A stretch of 64,000 bases of DNA from Globodera rostochiensis (taxonomy: Eukaryota > Nematoda > Chromadorea > Rhabditida > Heteroderidae). Below, piece by piece: positions 29,209-39,540 of the stretch; positions within the stretch are counted from its first letter, which is position 1, and the number at the start of each line of letters is the position of its first letter. The stretch spans positions 537,799 through 601,798 of the forward strand of contig JAEVLN010000025.1 in assembly GCA_018350325.1 (NCBI GenBank), in the 5' to 3' direction. The translations under genes and the position numbers were made by a program. Below the pieces are notes generated by a model, which did not search any database, had not been told where the DNA came from, and saw nothing but the letters and a program-made list of their open reading frames with translations.

Positions 29209-30114
29209 ATGAAATTTCGGATTTTAATTATTATTTTATTTGTTTCAACGAATTTAATCAAAAATGCTTATTCTGTGGGCGAAGGCGGATCAAAACTTTA
29301 CAAAACATTTGATGAAATATTTGGAAAAGGATGGGACGATGAAAGTAATGATTCAAAAGACTTGAACTGTCGTCATGTTAAAGAAGAAGTTCAAGACGCA
29401 CAAGCTCCAATCACTTCTGATCAGAAAAATATTGATGAAATATTGAAACAGAAATTTGATGAAATTTATGCTGAAAATTGGTCGGAAGACGAAGACAATT
29501 CAGCGCCAGATCAAGATGAGAGTGTTGATGAGCAGCAAAATGAGTCCAATGAATATGAAAAAATTAAGACTGATCAGCAAAAATGGGAAATTATTCAAAA
29601 ATTCCGTAAAATAAAAGATAATTATCGGGAAAAAAACAAACGCCCAAACTCAACCAAAGAATGGAATCAAATTGAGATAAAAATATCAAATAGTTTGGGT
29701 GTTGGTCGCTCAACAATTTATAGATGGATTAAAAAATTCGGTCTAAAAAAAGAAATAAAGTCTAAATTTTCTGAGTTCGAAAAAAGTGAAATTTTGAAAC
29801 AATTTGATGAAATAAAAAGCAAATGTAAAAAGGCAAAACTCAAAAATCTTTCAATGCGCGAACTCGATGATAAAATTGCAAAAAAATTGGGCGTTTGTAG
29901 AACAACAATTATTGAATGGAAGCGCAAATTTGGCCTTTCTGTCAGCAAGAAATTTTCTAACGCAAAAAAAATTGGAATTTTAAAAAAACATGCCAAAATA
30001 AAAGGGGAAAATCCGAAAATGAGTGATTGTGGCATTGCTGATTTGTTGAAAATCTCAATAAATAGTTTAATTCGATGGAAAAAACAATTTAAAGATGAAA
30101 TTAAGAACCTTTGA
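29209..30114 (+). CDS. Secreted triple-HTH protein
   Basis: The ATG at 29209 (nine bases inside the longest frame) gives 301 aa. The signal peptide is MKFRILIIILFVSTNLIKNA, then YSVGE. FDEIFGKGWDDE, NCRHVKEEVQD and FDEIYAENWSEDED follow. The linker is the short type (DNSAPDQDESVDEQQ). HTH units lie near 125-178 (GVGRSTIYRWIKKFG), 188-241 (GVCRTTIIEWKRKFG) and 251-297 (DLLKISINSLIRWKKQF). Unit 1 is closest to 3707-4678, while units 2 and 3 are nearly identical to 6454-7452. This looks like a mosaic formed by gene conversion or unequal exchange. Confidence 0.85.
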   Translation: MKFRILIIILFVSTNLIKNAYSVGEGGSKLYKTFDEIFGKGWDDESNDSKDLNCRHVKEEVQDAQAPITSDQKNIDEILKQKFDEIYAENWSEDEDNSAPDQDESVDEQQNESNEYEKIKTDQQKWEIIQKFRKIKDNYREKNKRPNSTKEWNQIEIKISNSLGVGRSTIYRWIKKFGLKKEIKSKFSEFEKSEILKQFDEIKSKCKKAKLKNLSMRELDDKIAKKLGVCRTTIIEWKRKFGLSVSKKFSNAKKIGILKKHAKIKGENPKMSDCGIADLLKISINSLIRWKKQFKDEIKNL

Positions 30115-31398
30115 AAATATGGGCTTTGTAGGCCCTTAACTCAGCGCGAAATGTTATTGTTTGGGATTGTATTAATTAAAATTTTTTGTTATTTAGTGAT
30201 TGCATTTTGCATTTCTTTGATTTTTATCTGTTTTTTGTGATTTCCATAGTCATGTCAATTCTTAAAATTATATTTTTTGAAAATCATTAACAAAAATGCA
30301 AATAAACGGAATCCCCTCAAAATCGACTATTTTTTTATTGTAAAATTGACCAATTTTCTTAATAAAATTATTAAAAATATCCTGACGGCGCCCTAGTACC
30401 CCCAACAACTACCGCCCTGGTCTCGGGTAAAACAGAAAATTTCACCCCTAAAGATTTTTGAGGAAATTTTTTTTCTAGAAAAATGCCCTTGGCCTTGAAA
30501 GTCGGCAACCCTTGCCCGTGTCAGACAAAGCCAAGATCATTGATTTTTTCAAAAATTCTTATAAAACGAATGAAATCGAATTTTTTTCTTGTCAAGGTCA
30601 TTCAATCAAAGGTAATTATTGGGAAAAAACAAATCCAACCAAAGTAAAATTAGAATTTGGGTCGTAGAATCCAAATCTGATTACCATTTCAACCAATTTC
30701 GAACCCCTGACCCGAATTCGAATTTTTTATAAACAGTATGGTGGTTTAAATAAAAAAACTAAAATTTTTTCAAAATTGTTCGAATCGGGTTCGGGGTTCG
30801 GAATTTGTCAAATAGAAGTCAGATTCGGATTCTACGGGCCAGAAAACCCCTAAACACTATTTGATTTTTTGAAAAATTGTTCGATTTTGGGTCAGGGGTT
30901 CTTCGTCGAAATGAAAGTGGTAAAATTCAAGAATTCAGTTCGATTCGTAATTTTAAAAGCCTATTTGAGTGATTTTGCCCATTTTTTAATCAGTGGACAA
31001 CTGAGTCCCCAGTCAAAAGACACTTCAGTCCCGGGCTCATAAATGCTTCAAAGTGGTTTCCGCCAAAAAATTCTTTCAGATTCGTAGGCTTAGCGCTAGT
31101 CGAAAGGTACACGTATTCTTGAATTTTTCCATGAAAGTGATTTTGGATTCTACGTCTCCGAAAACCCCTAGAATCGTGTTTTTAACATTTTGAAAAAATG
31201 CCGTCGCTGGGAATTTTTAGATATTATATAAAATATGGGCTTAATCGAAAATAGCTAGTCGATATGTTAACAAAAGTTTCCAACGGAGAACTTTTTGAAA
31301 TGAAATTTCAATAAATAACAAAAAATTTCAAATAATCCAATCCCAAACAATAATAACATCTTCGTGATGAGTCAAGGGCTTACAAAGTCCGTATCTTT
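30115..31398. other. Intergenic, no gene recognised
   Basis: 30115-30200 is the standard family 3' flank (CTTAACTCAGCGCGAAATGT). 30600-31200 has loosely repeated GGGTTCGGATTCTACGG-like words of unknown nature. 31320-31398 is the 3' flank of the next gene on the other strand, so two family genes converge here. Confidence 0.5.
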
Positions 31399-32316
31399 TC
31401 AAAGGTTGTCAATTTCATCTTTAAATTGTTTTTTCCAACGACGTATGCTACTTAATGATATGTTCAACATATCAGCAATAACGGCATCTGTCATTTTTGG
31501 ATTTTCCCCTTTTATTTTGGCATATTTTTTCAAAATTCCAATTTTTGTTGCGTCAGAAATTTTGTTGTTGACAGAAAGGTCAAATTTGCGCTTCCATATA
31601 GTAATTGTTGCTCTACAAACGCCCAATTTTTTTGCAATTTTCTCATCGAGTTTATTTTTTGAAATGTTTACGAGTTTTGCTTTTTTACATTTGTTTTTTA
31701 TTTCATCAAATTGTTTTAAAATTTTACGTTTTTCTAACTCAGAAAACTTTGATTTAAACTTTGTTTCTTGGCTTAAACCCAATTCTTTGCTCCATTTAAA
31801 AATTGTTGTGCGACCAACACCCAAACTATTTGATATTTTTAGCTCAATTTTAACCCATTCTTTGCTTGAGTGTGCGCGTTTGTTTTTTTCCCGATAATTT
31901 TCTTTCATTTCACGGAATTTTTGGATAATTTCACGTTTTTGCTGATCAGACTCAATTTTTTCACATTCATTGGACTCATTTTGCTGTTCATCAACACTCT
32001 CATCTTGATCTGACGCTGAATTGTTTTCGTCTTCCGACCAATTTTCATCATAAATTTCATCAAATTTTTGTTTCAATATTTCATCAATATTTTTCTGATC
32101 AGAAGTGATTGGAGCTTGTACGTCTTGAACTTCTTCTTTAACATGACGACAATTCAAGTCTTTTGAATCATTACTTTCATCGTCCCATCCTTTTCCAAAT
32201 ATTTCATCAAATGTTTTGTAAAGTTTTGATTCTTGTCCACTTTGGCCGACAGAATAAGCAATTTGGGTCAAATTCGTTGCAAAAAATGAAATAATAATTA
32301 ATAGGCGACATTTCAT
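31399..32316 (-). CDS. Secreted triple-HTH protein, second upstream type
   Basis: The ATG at 32316 gives 305 aa. The leader is MKCRLLIIISFFATNLTQIA with YSVGQ at the likely cleavage point. FDEIFGKGWDDE, NCRHVKEEVQD and a short linker follow. HTH units lie near 128-181 (GVGRTTIFKWSKELG), 193-246 (GVCRATITIWKRKFD) and 254-300 (DMLNISLSSIRRWKKQF). Its upstream DNA lacks TTGCAGGCA and instead resembles that of 38064-39038. No intron. The antisense strand also has a long open frame (31364-31897), a by-product of the AT-rich repeated codons. Confidence 0.85.
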   Translation of the reverse strand: MKCRLLIIISFFATNLTQIAYSVGQSGQESKLYKTFDEIFGKGWDDESNDSKDLNCRHVKEEVQDVQAPITSDQKNIDEILKQKFDEIYDENWSEDENNSASDQDESVDEQQNESNECEKIESDQQKREIIQKFREMKENYREKNKRAHSSKEWVKIELKISNSLGVGRTTIFKWSKELGLSQETKFKSKFSELEKRKILKQFDEIKNKCKKAKLVNISKNKLDEKIAKKLGVCRATITIWKRKFDLSVNNKISDATKIGILKKYAKIKGENPKMTDAVIADMLNISLSSIRRWKKQFKDEIDNL

Positions 32317-32560
32317 TTTTTATTTTAAAATAAAGAAATTAAATATTTTGCTTTTCAATCAAATTTTACACAAAAAAAGAAATATTGAAGCTATTTGTTA
32401 ATATGATGATTTTATTTGCGTTATTAAATGAATGCTTGTTCAAACTACAATTAACTTTCTATTTAAGTTATTCATTGAAAGATTAATAACAAATCATTTG
32501 TGCATTAAAAAAAAGTGGCCAATTGATTGGCAGATTATTTATTCTCTCCCCTCTCTCACC
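32317..32560 (-). promoter_or_regulatory. Second upstream type (shared with 38064 gene)
   Basis: GTGGCCAATTGATTGGCAGA (from 32515) is matched in inverse orientation by 37987-38012 upstream of 38064. The usual family A block is absent. A palindromic GGCCAATTGATTGGC core is visible. A regulatory role is inference. Confidence 0.4.
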
Positions 32561-32599
32561 TAATTCATGCCATTCGTCAACACACAAAATCCATTTTCT

Positions 32600-32815
32600 T
32601 CCCACAAACTATGAGATCGATGAGATTTTGCACAAAATTTGGCCTTTCTGTCGGCAATAAAATTTCGTTTCGTATAAACTACAGTATAAATATGAGCATA
32701 AAATAACCCTGATTCTGATCATTATGAAAGTTTTGTCAATAGAAAAATAAGGGAAAGATTTGATGAAATGTTTGATGAAAATTGGTGACAATGAATTTAT
32801 TGAGAAAATGGAAGC
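32600..32815 (+). pseudogene. Relic scraps of the secreted HTH family
   Basis: FGLSVGNKI codons near 32640-32662 and NRKIRERFDEMFDENW near 32738-32788, separated by unrelated DNA. Same old subfamily as 590-905. Confidence 0.55.
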
Positions 32816-32949
32816 TGATTTAACTGTTCAGAATTATTTCATTGATGTACAAAAATGTCAAAAAGTTCATGAAAATAAAAAAATTGAATTAGCATATTAA
32901 TGGAAAGCAGACCCGTCATGGCACAACAACAATATGCATGTCACAACAA

Positions 32950-33410
32950 CAACAGGTAAACATCAGGGAGCTCAACTCATCTGCGAGAAAATATGGCAAC
33001 CGACTCCAAAAATATGGCATTTTTATGGCATCGAGGTCAAAAATATGGCATTTTTATGGCATCGAGGGGTCAAAAATATGGCATTTTTATGGCATGTTTT
33101 CTTAAGGAATTTTCAAAAATGCAAATTTTTTTTTGAGAATTCTGCTTCACTGTTTGGAGGGGGGGGGGGTCGGCGGTGCCGATAGGCGCCGCCGAGAAAA
33201 TTTTGAATTTTTGACTCAATTTGTAGAGATTTGCAACCAAAAACTTCAAATTATATGATGCAAAGAAGCACTATTTTCGGAAAATGCTTCATTTTTCCCG
33301 TAAAAAATGAGAATTTTTCACAAAGTCAAAAATATGGCATGGCAAGTGTACAAAAAATATGGCAAATTTTCAAAATTATGGCATTTGCCATAAAAATAGG
33401 GCATTTTGAG
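32950..33410. repeat. AT-rich repeat with AATATGGCATTTTTATGGCA
   Basis: Three direct copies of AAAATATGGCATTTTTATGG at 33006, 33041 and 33074, and further ATGGCA words to 33405. Ends CAGGGAGCTCAA and TTGAGATCCCTG are imperfectly inverted, so this may be a non-autonomous element with a second repeat (33160-33260, including the GC hairpin) nested inside it. Confidence 0.45.
33171..33194. repeat. Perfect GC-rich hairpin with GATA loop
   Basis: CGGCGGTGCC-GATA-GGCGCCGCCG: ten paired positions (one G-T) and a GATA loop, in strongly AT-rich surroundings. Relatives occur at 18720, 21206, 21311, 49048, 58115 and 58475. Confidence 0.75.
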
Positions 33411-33689
33411 ATCCCTGTAACTCTTCAGGGAATGGTTTTCAACAAAAATTTTTTCGGATTCTTAATAAAAATTATAATAACTTAATTTTCTTTATATTAT
33501 CGATTTTTTCACATGAAAAGGCAAAAACCATCCTTTCCAAACCCATCGGAAGGCGCTTTCGACGATTTGCAACGTTTTATTTTATTTTATTTTTAAGTTA
33601 AACAGTTTCTAATAATTATGAATAAATATTTTCTTAAAAATTAAAGAATAATATAGTTAAGAAAATTATTTTTCAGCATAAATTTAATT
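33411..33689. other. Upstream region of family B gene
   Basis: AT-rich. The 110 bp before the ATG (AATTCTAATAA/AAATTAAAGA and GCATAAATTTAATTATGA) resemble those at 50395 and 11570. No TTGCAGGCA. Confidence 0.4.
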
Positions 33690-34928
33690 ATGAAATTGAA
33701 CATTCTACAAATAATCTGTTTAATAAATTATGTTGTTACATTTCCAAACGATTTATTTGATGAACTTTGGCAGCCAAATCAATCAGAGCCTCAAGCAAAC
33801 AACAATCCGATTGAATCTCAGCCAGAAATCAAAGTTTGTCATAAAATTAAAAATAAAATTTTCGACAATTTTGTTTTTATTTTTGGGGTTTTGCTTTTTC
33901 ATCCCAAAATCTAAATTAGCTAATTTAAGGTTGAACCGCACGAGGAACAATTTGATGGAAGATGGCGGGACGAACCTGCACTAAAAGGAATCGTAAAAGT
34001 TGATCATGAACCACATTATGGAGCAGTTAAAGTCGAAGGTGAGCCACTTCATGAGAGAGAAAATAATTTAAGTTTTAAAACAATTAAATAATTACAATTA
34101 CAAATTTGGTTCAATATGCATAAGATCGAAATTATTTAAAAATGTTTATTTAATTTATATTTTACAATATGACATTCAGGAAAAGTTAAACATGAATTTG
34201 AATGGTTGGAAGAGGAGAGTCGTGAATTTAAAGAACAATTGGAGCATCATGTTAAAGAAGAAGACCAAGACGGACAAGTTCCAAACACTTCTGATCACAA
34301 AAAGATTGGAGATGATAATGATTATTGGACTGATCAAGATGAGAGTGTTGATGGACAGCAAACTGATTCCAATGAATGTGAAAAAATTGGGTTTGATCAG
34401 CAAAAACGTGAAATTATCCAAAAATTCCGTAAAATGAAAGAAAATTATAAGAAAAACAGAAAATATTCCAGAAATGAATGGATTCAAATTGAGTTAAAAA
34501 TATCAAATAGTTTGGGTGTTGGTCGCACAACGTTGTATAAATGGAAGAAAGAATTTGGCTTTTCTGTCAGCAATCAAAAATTTTCTGAGTTAGAAAAACG
34601 TGAAATATTAAAACAATTTGATGAAATAAAAAGAAAATGTAAAAAGGCAAAACTCAAAAACTTTTCAATGCGCGAACTCGATCATAAAATTGCAAAAAAA
34701 TTGGGCGTTTGTAGGGCAACAATTACTAGATGGAAGCGCAAATTTTGTCTTTCTGGCAACATTAAAATTTCTAATGCACCAAAAATTGAAATTTTGGAGA
34801 AATATGTCAAAATAAAAGGAAAGAATCCAAAAATGAGTGATCGTCACATTGCTACTTTGTTGGAAATCTCAAGAAGCAGCCTAAATAGATGGAAAGCTCA
34901 ACTTAGAGAAGAAAATAAGCATCTTTGA
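33690..34928 (+). CDS. Secreted triple-HTH protein, family B, three exons
   Basis: Exons 33690-33833, 33930-34038 and 34180-34928 join in phase (AAA|GTTTGT...TTTAAG|GTT; GAAG|GTGAGC...ATTCAG|GA) for 333 aa. Exon 1 encodes a signal peptide (MKLNILQIICLINYVVTFPN) and a DLFDELWQPNQ motif analogous to FDEIFGKGW. Exon 2 has VEPHEEQFDGRWRDEPALKG. Exon 3 holds the acidic linker and three HTH units (GVGRTTLYKWKKEFG, GVCRATITRWKRKFC, TLLEISRSSLNRWKAQL) very like family A. The 5' exon set is therefore different while the DNA-binding part is shared. Its closest relative is 50455-51954. Confidence 0.8.
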
Positions 34929-35361
34929 GAGCACAAAATTTTAGAAGTTTGCCAGCCTCGGCACAACGACAACGGATGAAGAAAGATGCAATAAAAACGA
35001 AAAATGCACCCTTAAAAATCAAAACATTTAGACATCATAACTTTATTCACACCGCACTAAATCACTTTCCTTATACCAATGTAAACTATATAAGTAAAAA
35101 CTATTTGTAAAACTAAACTAAGCAGTAAATCAAAGTTTAAAAAAGTTTTGATCAGAAAAACACGAAAAAGCCCGATTTTTGGCAGTTTTACAATATAATT
35201 TTTTTTGAAACTTTTCAAACCACTTGGACTTTGCTATAATGCTTTCTCTATTCAGGAGTAGGAATCACATGTCCTTTAGCCATTTCTCAGCTAATTTTGG
35301 ATAACAAAATTTGGGCCTTTACTTTTGCACCAATAAAAAGTGGAGTGGTCGGACTTTGATT
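34929..35361. other. Intergenic, nothing recognised
   Basis: 3' flank of the family B gene. It differs from the family A 3' flank. No gene. Confidence 0.45.
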
Positions 35362-37092
35362 CCGTTACGTATTTTGTGTTCCGTATTTTTTTGCCATTTC
35401 GTTACGTATTTTGTGTTCCGTTTTTTTTGGCATTCCGTTACGTATTTTGTGTTTCGTATTTTTATTGCCATTTCGTCACGTATTTTGTGTTCCGTATTTC
35501 TTTGCCATTTCGTTACGTATTTTGTGTTCCGTTTTTTTGGCATTCCGTTACTTATTTTATGTTCCGTATTTTTTTGCCTCGTTACGTATTTTGTGTTCCG
35601 TATTTTTTTTGCCATTTCGTTACGTATTTTGTGTTCCGTATTTTTTGGCATTCCGTGTTCGTATTTTGAGTTCCGTATTTTTTTTGGCATTTCGTTACGT
35701 ATTTTTGTATTCCGTATTTTTTGGCATTTCGTTACGTATTTTTGTGTTCCGTATTTTTTGGCATTCCGTTACGTATTTTGTGTTTCGTATTTTTATTGCC
35801 ATTTCGTTACGTTTATGTTCCGTATTTTTCGTCTTTTCGTTACGTATTTCTGTGTTGCGTATTTTTTTGCCATTTCGTTACGTATTTTTGTTCCGTATTT
35901 TTTTGGCATTCCGTTACGTATTTTGTGTTTCGTATTTTTATTGCCATTTCGTTACGTTTATGTTCCGTATTTTTCGTCTTTTCGTTACGTATTTCTGTGT
36001 TCCGTATTTTTTTGGCATTCCGTTGCGTATTTTGTGTTCCGTATTTTGGGTTTCGTATTTTTTGGCATTCCGTGTTCGTATTTTGTGTTTCTATTTTTAT
36101 TGCCATTTCGTTACGTTTATGTTCCGTATTTTTCGTCTTTTCGTTACGTATTTCTGTGTTGCGTATTTTTTTGCCATTTCGTTACGTATTTTTGTGTTCC
36201 GTATTTTTTGGCATTCCGTTACGTATTTTGTGTTTCGTATTTTTATTGCCATTTCGTTACGTTTATGTTCCGTATTTTTCGTCTTTTCGTTACGTATTTC
36301 TGTGTTGCGTATTTTTTTGCTATTTCGTTACGTATTTTTGTTCCGTATTTTTTTGGCATTCCGTTACGTATTTTGTGTTTCGTATTTTTATTGCCATTTC
36401 GTTACGTTTATGTTCCGTATTTTTCGTCTTTTCGTTACGTATTTCTGTGTTCCGTATTTTTTTGGCATTCCGTTGCGTATTTTGTGTTCCGTATTTTGGG
36501 TTTCGTATTTTTTGGCATTCCGTGTTCGTATTTTGAGTTTCGTATTTTTTTGACATTCCGTTACGTATTTCTGTGTTCCGTATTTTTTTTGGCATTTCGT
36601 TACGTATTTCTGTGTTCCGTATTTTTTTTGGCATTTCGTTACGTATTTTTGTGTTCCGTATTTTTTGGCATTCCTGTGTTCGTATTTTGAGTTTGTATTT
36701 TTTTGACATTCCGTTACGTATTTTGTGTTCCGTATTTTTTTGGCATTCCGTTACGTATTTCTCTGTTCCGTTTTTTTTTGGAATTTCGTTACGTATTTCT
36801 GTGTTCCGTATTTTTTTTGGCATTTCGTTACGTATTTTTGTGTTCCGTATTTTTTGGCATTCCTGTGTTCGTATTTTGAGTTTGTATTTTTTTGACATTC
36901 CGTTACGTATTTTGTGTTCCGTATTTTTTTGGCATTCCGTTACGTATTTCTGTGTTCCGTTTTTTTTTGGCATTTCGTTACGTATTTTTGTGTTCCGTAT
37001 TTTTTGGCATTCCGTTACGTATTTTGTGTTTTGTATTTTTTTGTTGCCATTTCGTTACGTTTATGTTCCGTATTTTTTGTCTTTTCGTTAGA
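35362..37092. repeat. Minisatellite, unit about 37-40 bp, with higher-order structure
   Basis: Roughly 45 copies of CGTTACGTATTTTGTGTTCC plus TTTTTTTGGCATTC. Variants with TATTGCCATTTCGTTACGTT and TCGTCTTTTCG recur in the same order at about 35780, 35930, 36100, 36240 and 36380, so larger multi-unit blocks were duplicated. The absence of stop codons in the unit creates long open frames on both strands (up to 459 codons), which I do not accept as genes. Confidence 0.9.
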
Positions 37093-37102
37093 AAATTGTA
37101 TT

Positions 37103-37757
37103 AATCCGCAATTATTTATTTGTACTTTTTTTTAAAACATATACAAAAGGTTTAGTTATTGCGCAATATATGGTATATATGTGTGCATTTATTCAATGTA
37201 AATGATTTATGATTATTTTATTTTTTTTTACACAAATTCTATCGATTTGTCTTTCCGCCGTTAGTTTATTTTTTAGTGGGCGCATTCGAGTAATGCTGAC
37301 GCTGATGTTCTTCCCCATTAAATTTTGAACATTTTTTTTCAAAGCCCGTCAATCAGAGGGCATCCATTAATTGGTATTACTTTTACAAAAATTTTTTTGT
37401 AAAATAAAATAATGGCTTTTAAACGGATTCGTGCGGCTTGAGCAAATGTTTTGGCTGTTGTAAAGGAATTGAGTTTTTTTAAATTAAGAATTTCATTATT
37501 TTTAGCAGTTTTAATGTTTTATTTGATTTTATCTAAATTTAATATTTAAAAATATACGTTAAAGGTTATTAAGATGTCTAATTTTCTAATACATTTTCAA
37601 GATTAATATCCAGGTGTTCGAAACAAATTTTTTTTGTTGCTGTTTTTGGAATTGAATACCGGATACTTACAATCTTATCTGGCTTAATGGATTTAATGCT
37701 TATCAAAACATACATCTATCACGATGACGTCAAGGTCAACTGGGTGCAAGCGTTTTT
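37103..37757 (+). repeat. Collapsed mosaic copy of 40.19-43.92 kb
   Basis: 37103-37430 matches 40189-40515 (TTATTTATTTGTACTTTTTT, CGCCGTTAGTTTATTTTTTA). 37431-37610 matches 40755-41030, including the Cys-rich codons CGL-SKCFGCCKG with one codon deleted and no signal peptide. 37613-37757 matches 43793-43920, the GH32 intron 5/exon 6 boundary (GGAATTGAATACCGGA, then GTCAACTGGGTGCA). Large internal parts are missing, so this is a duplicated and deleted segment. Confidence 0.85.
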
Positions 37758-38063
37758 CCGTTTCGCAAAATATATTTTCGACCCAAATCATTTGAGTTGG
37801 GTATTATTGCAATTATTTATTTAAATTTAATAAAAGCATAAAATAGCTTTAGACGTATTGTTTAAATATTTATTTCAATCGATTTCACTTATACAATATC
37901 TCATGTGTATTGAAAACGTGACAGTGAGCGGACATTCACATTTTGCCAAAAAAAAATTTGAGAAGGGAGAATAAATGCATGAAAATAATCTGCCAATCAA
38001 TTTGATTGGCCACTTTTTCAATAAGTAAATCTACGCACAAAAGATTTGTTTAGTCAAAAAAAA
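37758..38063 (+). promoter_or_regulatory. Upstream region of gene 38064-39038, second type
   Basis: Contains AATAATCTGCCAATCAATTTGATTGGCCAC shared with 32500-32540. There is no TTGCAGGCA before the ATG; AAAAAAAA precedes it instead. Function inferred only from sharing. Confidence 0.4.
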
Positions 38064-39038
38064 ATGAAATTTTGGCAATTAATTATTATTTTATTCTTTA
38101 CAATATATTTAATCAAAAATGCTAATTCTGTGGGCGAACGCGGAAAAGAACCCAAACTTTACAAATCATTTGATGAAATATTTGGAAAAGGATGGGACGA
38201 TGAAAGTAATGATTCAAAAGAGTTGAACTGTCGTCATGTTAAAGAAGAAGTTCAAGACGGACAAGCTCCAAACCCTTCTGATCAGAAAAATATTGAGGCT
38301 GAAATATTGAAACAGAAATTTGATGAAATTTATGATGAAAATTGGTCAGAAGACGAAGACAATTCAGCGCCATCCCCGGATGATCTTAATCAAGAAAATT
38401 CTTTTTCTGATCAAAATAACTCAACTGATCAAGATGAGAGTGTTGATGAACAGCAAAATGAGTCCAATAAATGTGAAAAAATTGAATCTGAACAGCAAAA
38501 ACGTGAAATTATCCAAAAATTCCGTGAAATGAAAAATAATTATCGGGAAAAAAACAAACGCGCACATTCAAGCAAAGAATGGGTTCAAATTGAGACAAAA
38601 ATATCAAATGGTTTGGGTGTTGGTCGCACAAAATTGTATAAATGGTTCAAAGAATTGGGCTTAAGTCAAGAAACAAAGCTTAAATCAAAGTTTTCTGAGT
38701 TAGAAAAACGGCAAATTTTAAAACAATTTGATGAGATAAAAAACAAATGTAAGCAGACAAAACTTAAAAGCGGTTCAAAAAATGAACTCGATAAGGAAAT
38801 TGCTAAAAAATTGGACGTTTCTGAAAGAACAATTTATAAATGGAAGCGCGAATTTGGCCTTTCTGTCAGCAACAAAATTTCTGATGCAACAAAAATTGGA
38901 ATTTTAAAGAAATATGCCAAAATAAAAGGGGAAAATCCGAAAATGAGTGATTGCGACATTGTTGATTTGTTGAAAATTTCAATAAGCAGTTTAAAAAAAT
39001 GGAAAGTTCAATTTAGAAAAGAAATTAAGAACCTTTAA
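38064..39038 (+). CDS. Secreted triple-HTH protein, long linker
   Basis: The ATG at 38064 (six codons inside the longest frame) gives 324 aa. The signal peptide is MKFWQLIIILFFTIYLIKNA, then NSVGE. KLYKSFDEIFGKGWDDE, NCRHVKEEVQDGQAP and the long linker with SPDDLNQENSFSDQNNSTDQ follow. HTH units lie near 147-200 (GVGRTKLYKWFKELG), 212-265 (DVSERTIYKWKREFG) and 273-319 (DLLKISISSLKKWKVQF). No intron. It sits just downstream of the collapsed GH32-region copy and upstream of a tRNA-like unit, in the same order (HTH gene, 3' flank, tRNA-like) as 19197-21079. Confidence 0.85.
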   Translation: MKFWQLIIILFFTIYLIKNANSVGERGKEPKLYKSFDEIFGKGWDDESNDSKELNCRHVKEEVQDGQAPNPSDQKNIEAEILKQKFDEIYDENWSEDEDNSAPSPDDLNQENSFSDQNNSTDQDESVDEQQNESNKCEKIESEQQKREIIQKFREMKNNYREKNKRAHSSKEWVQIETKISNGLGVGRTKLYKWFKELGLSQETKLKSKFSELEKRQILKQFDEIKNKCKQTKLKSGSKNELDKEIAKKLDVSERTIYKWKREFGLSVSNKISDATKIGILKKYAKIKGENPKMSDCDIVDLLKISISSLKKWKVQFRKEIKNL

Positions 39039-39472
39039 AAATATGTATACTGACTTTGTGGGGGCCCTTGACTCAACGAGAAGATGTTATTATTTTTGGG
39101 ATTGGATTATTTCAAAATTGTTGTTATTTATTGATTTCTTTAATTTTATAAAAGTTTTAAAATAATTAGGTATCAAATTTGCTGTGACTTCCATAGACAT
39201 TTTCTGTGTGTTTTTACTCTATGAGAAAATTGTTGCTCGTGAAAAAATATCGGAATTTTGAATGCACCATCAAGACTTACTTCAGTCGGTCAAATGTTCG
39301 AATCTGGATTCAAATTTTTAAAAAAATTTTGTGGGGTAATAAATAGAAAAGAATAATTCCGGGACAATTATAGACTATCCGTTCGTAAGAATAGCTTTTA
39401 TCCTAAGGTTAAGCCTAAGCATGCTTAGCTAGGGCGGGGGCAGAAGAGCATCCATAAGAAAGGCAGCCGGGA
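39039..39472. other. Duplicated 3' flank and SINE-like leader
   Basis: Matches 20087-20600 in order. 39405-39420 has a TTAAGCCTAAGC telomere-like word. 39430-39472 matches the leader of the tRNA-like unit (GGGGGCAGAAGAGCATCCAT). Confidence 0.55.
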
Positions 39473-39540
39473 CGCCCCGTAGCTCAGTTGGAAGAGCTGC
39501 ACGGATTGGGGTGGGGGCCGCGGGTTCGAGTCCCACCCGG
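39473..39540 (+). tRNA. tRNA-like sequence, third copy, interrupted at 3' end
   Basis: Same A box (TAGCTCAGTTGGAAGAG) and B box (GGTTCGAGTCC) as 20699 and 20983, but shorter in the anticodon arm and with a T-stem change (GCGGG/CCCAC). Its acceptor 3' strand is cut by the foldback element at 39541. Probably non-functional. Confidence 0.35.

Noticed and set aside
31364..31897. 177-codon frame antisense to an HTH gene, and similar antisense frames at 6533, 12410, 17039, 29718 and 47691
   Set aside because: Each mirrors the HTH codons exactly. They recur because the sense sequence is duplicated, and their Phe/Leu-rich content is what AAA/GAA-rich codons give in reverse.
32565..32575. ATGCCA hexamer upstream of 31399-32316, recalling the Globodera dorsal-gland promoter box
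   Set aside because: Single occurrence. A hexamer is expected by chance about every 2 kb on two strands, and the other family copies lack it upstream.
35311..36973. Long open frames (up to 459 codons on +, 217 on -) rich in Phe, Arg and Tyr
   Set aside because: They lie wholly in a minisatellite whose unit lacks stop codons in several frames. Three frames on one strand and others on the opposite strand are open at once.
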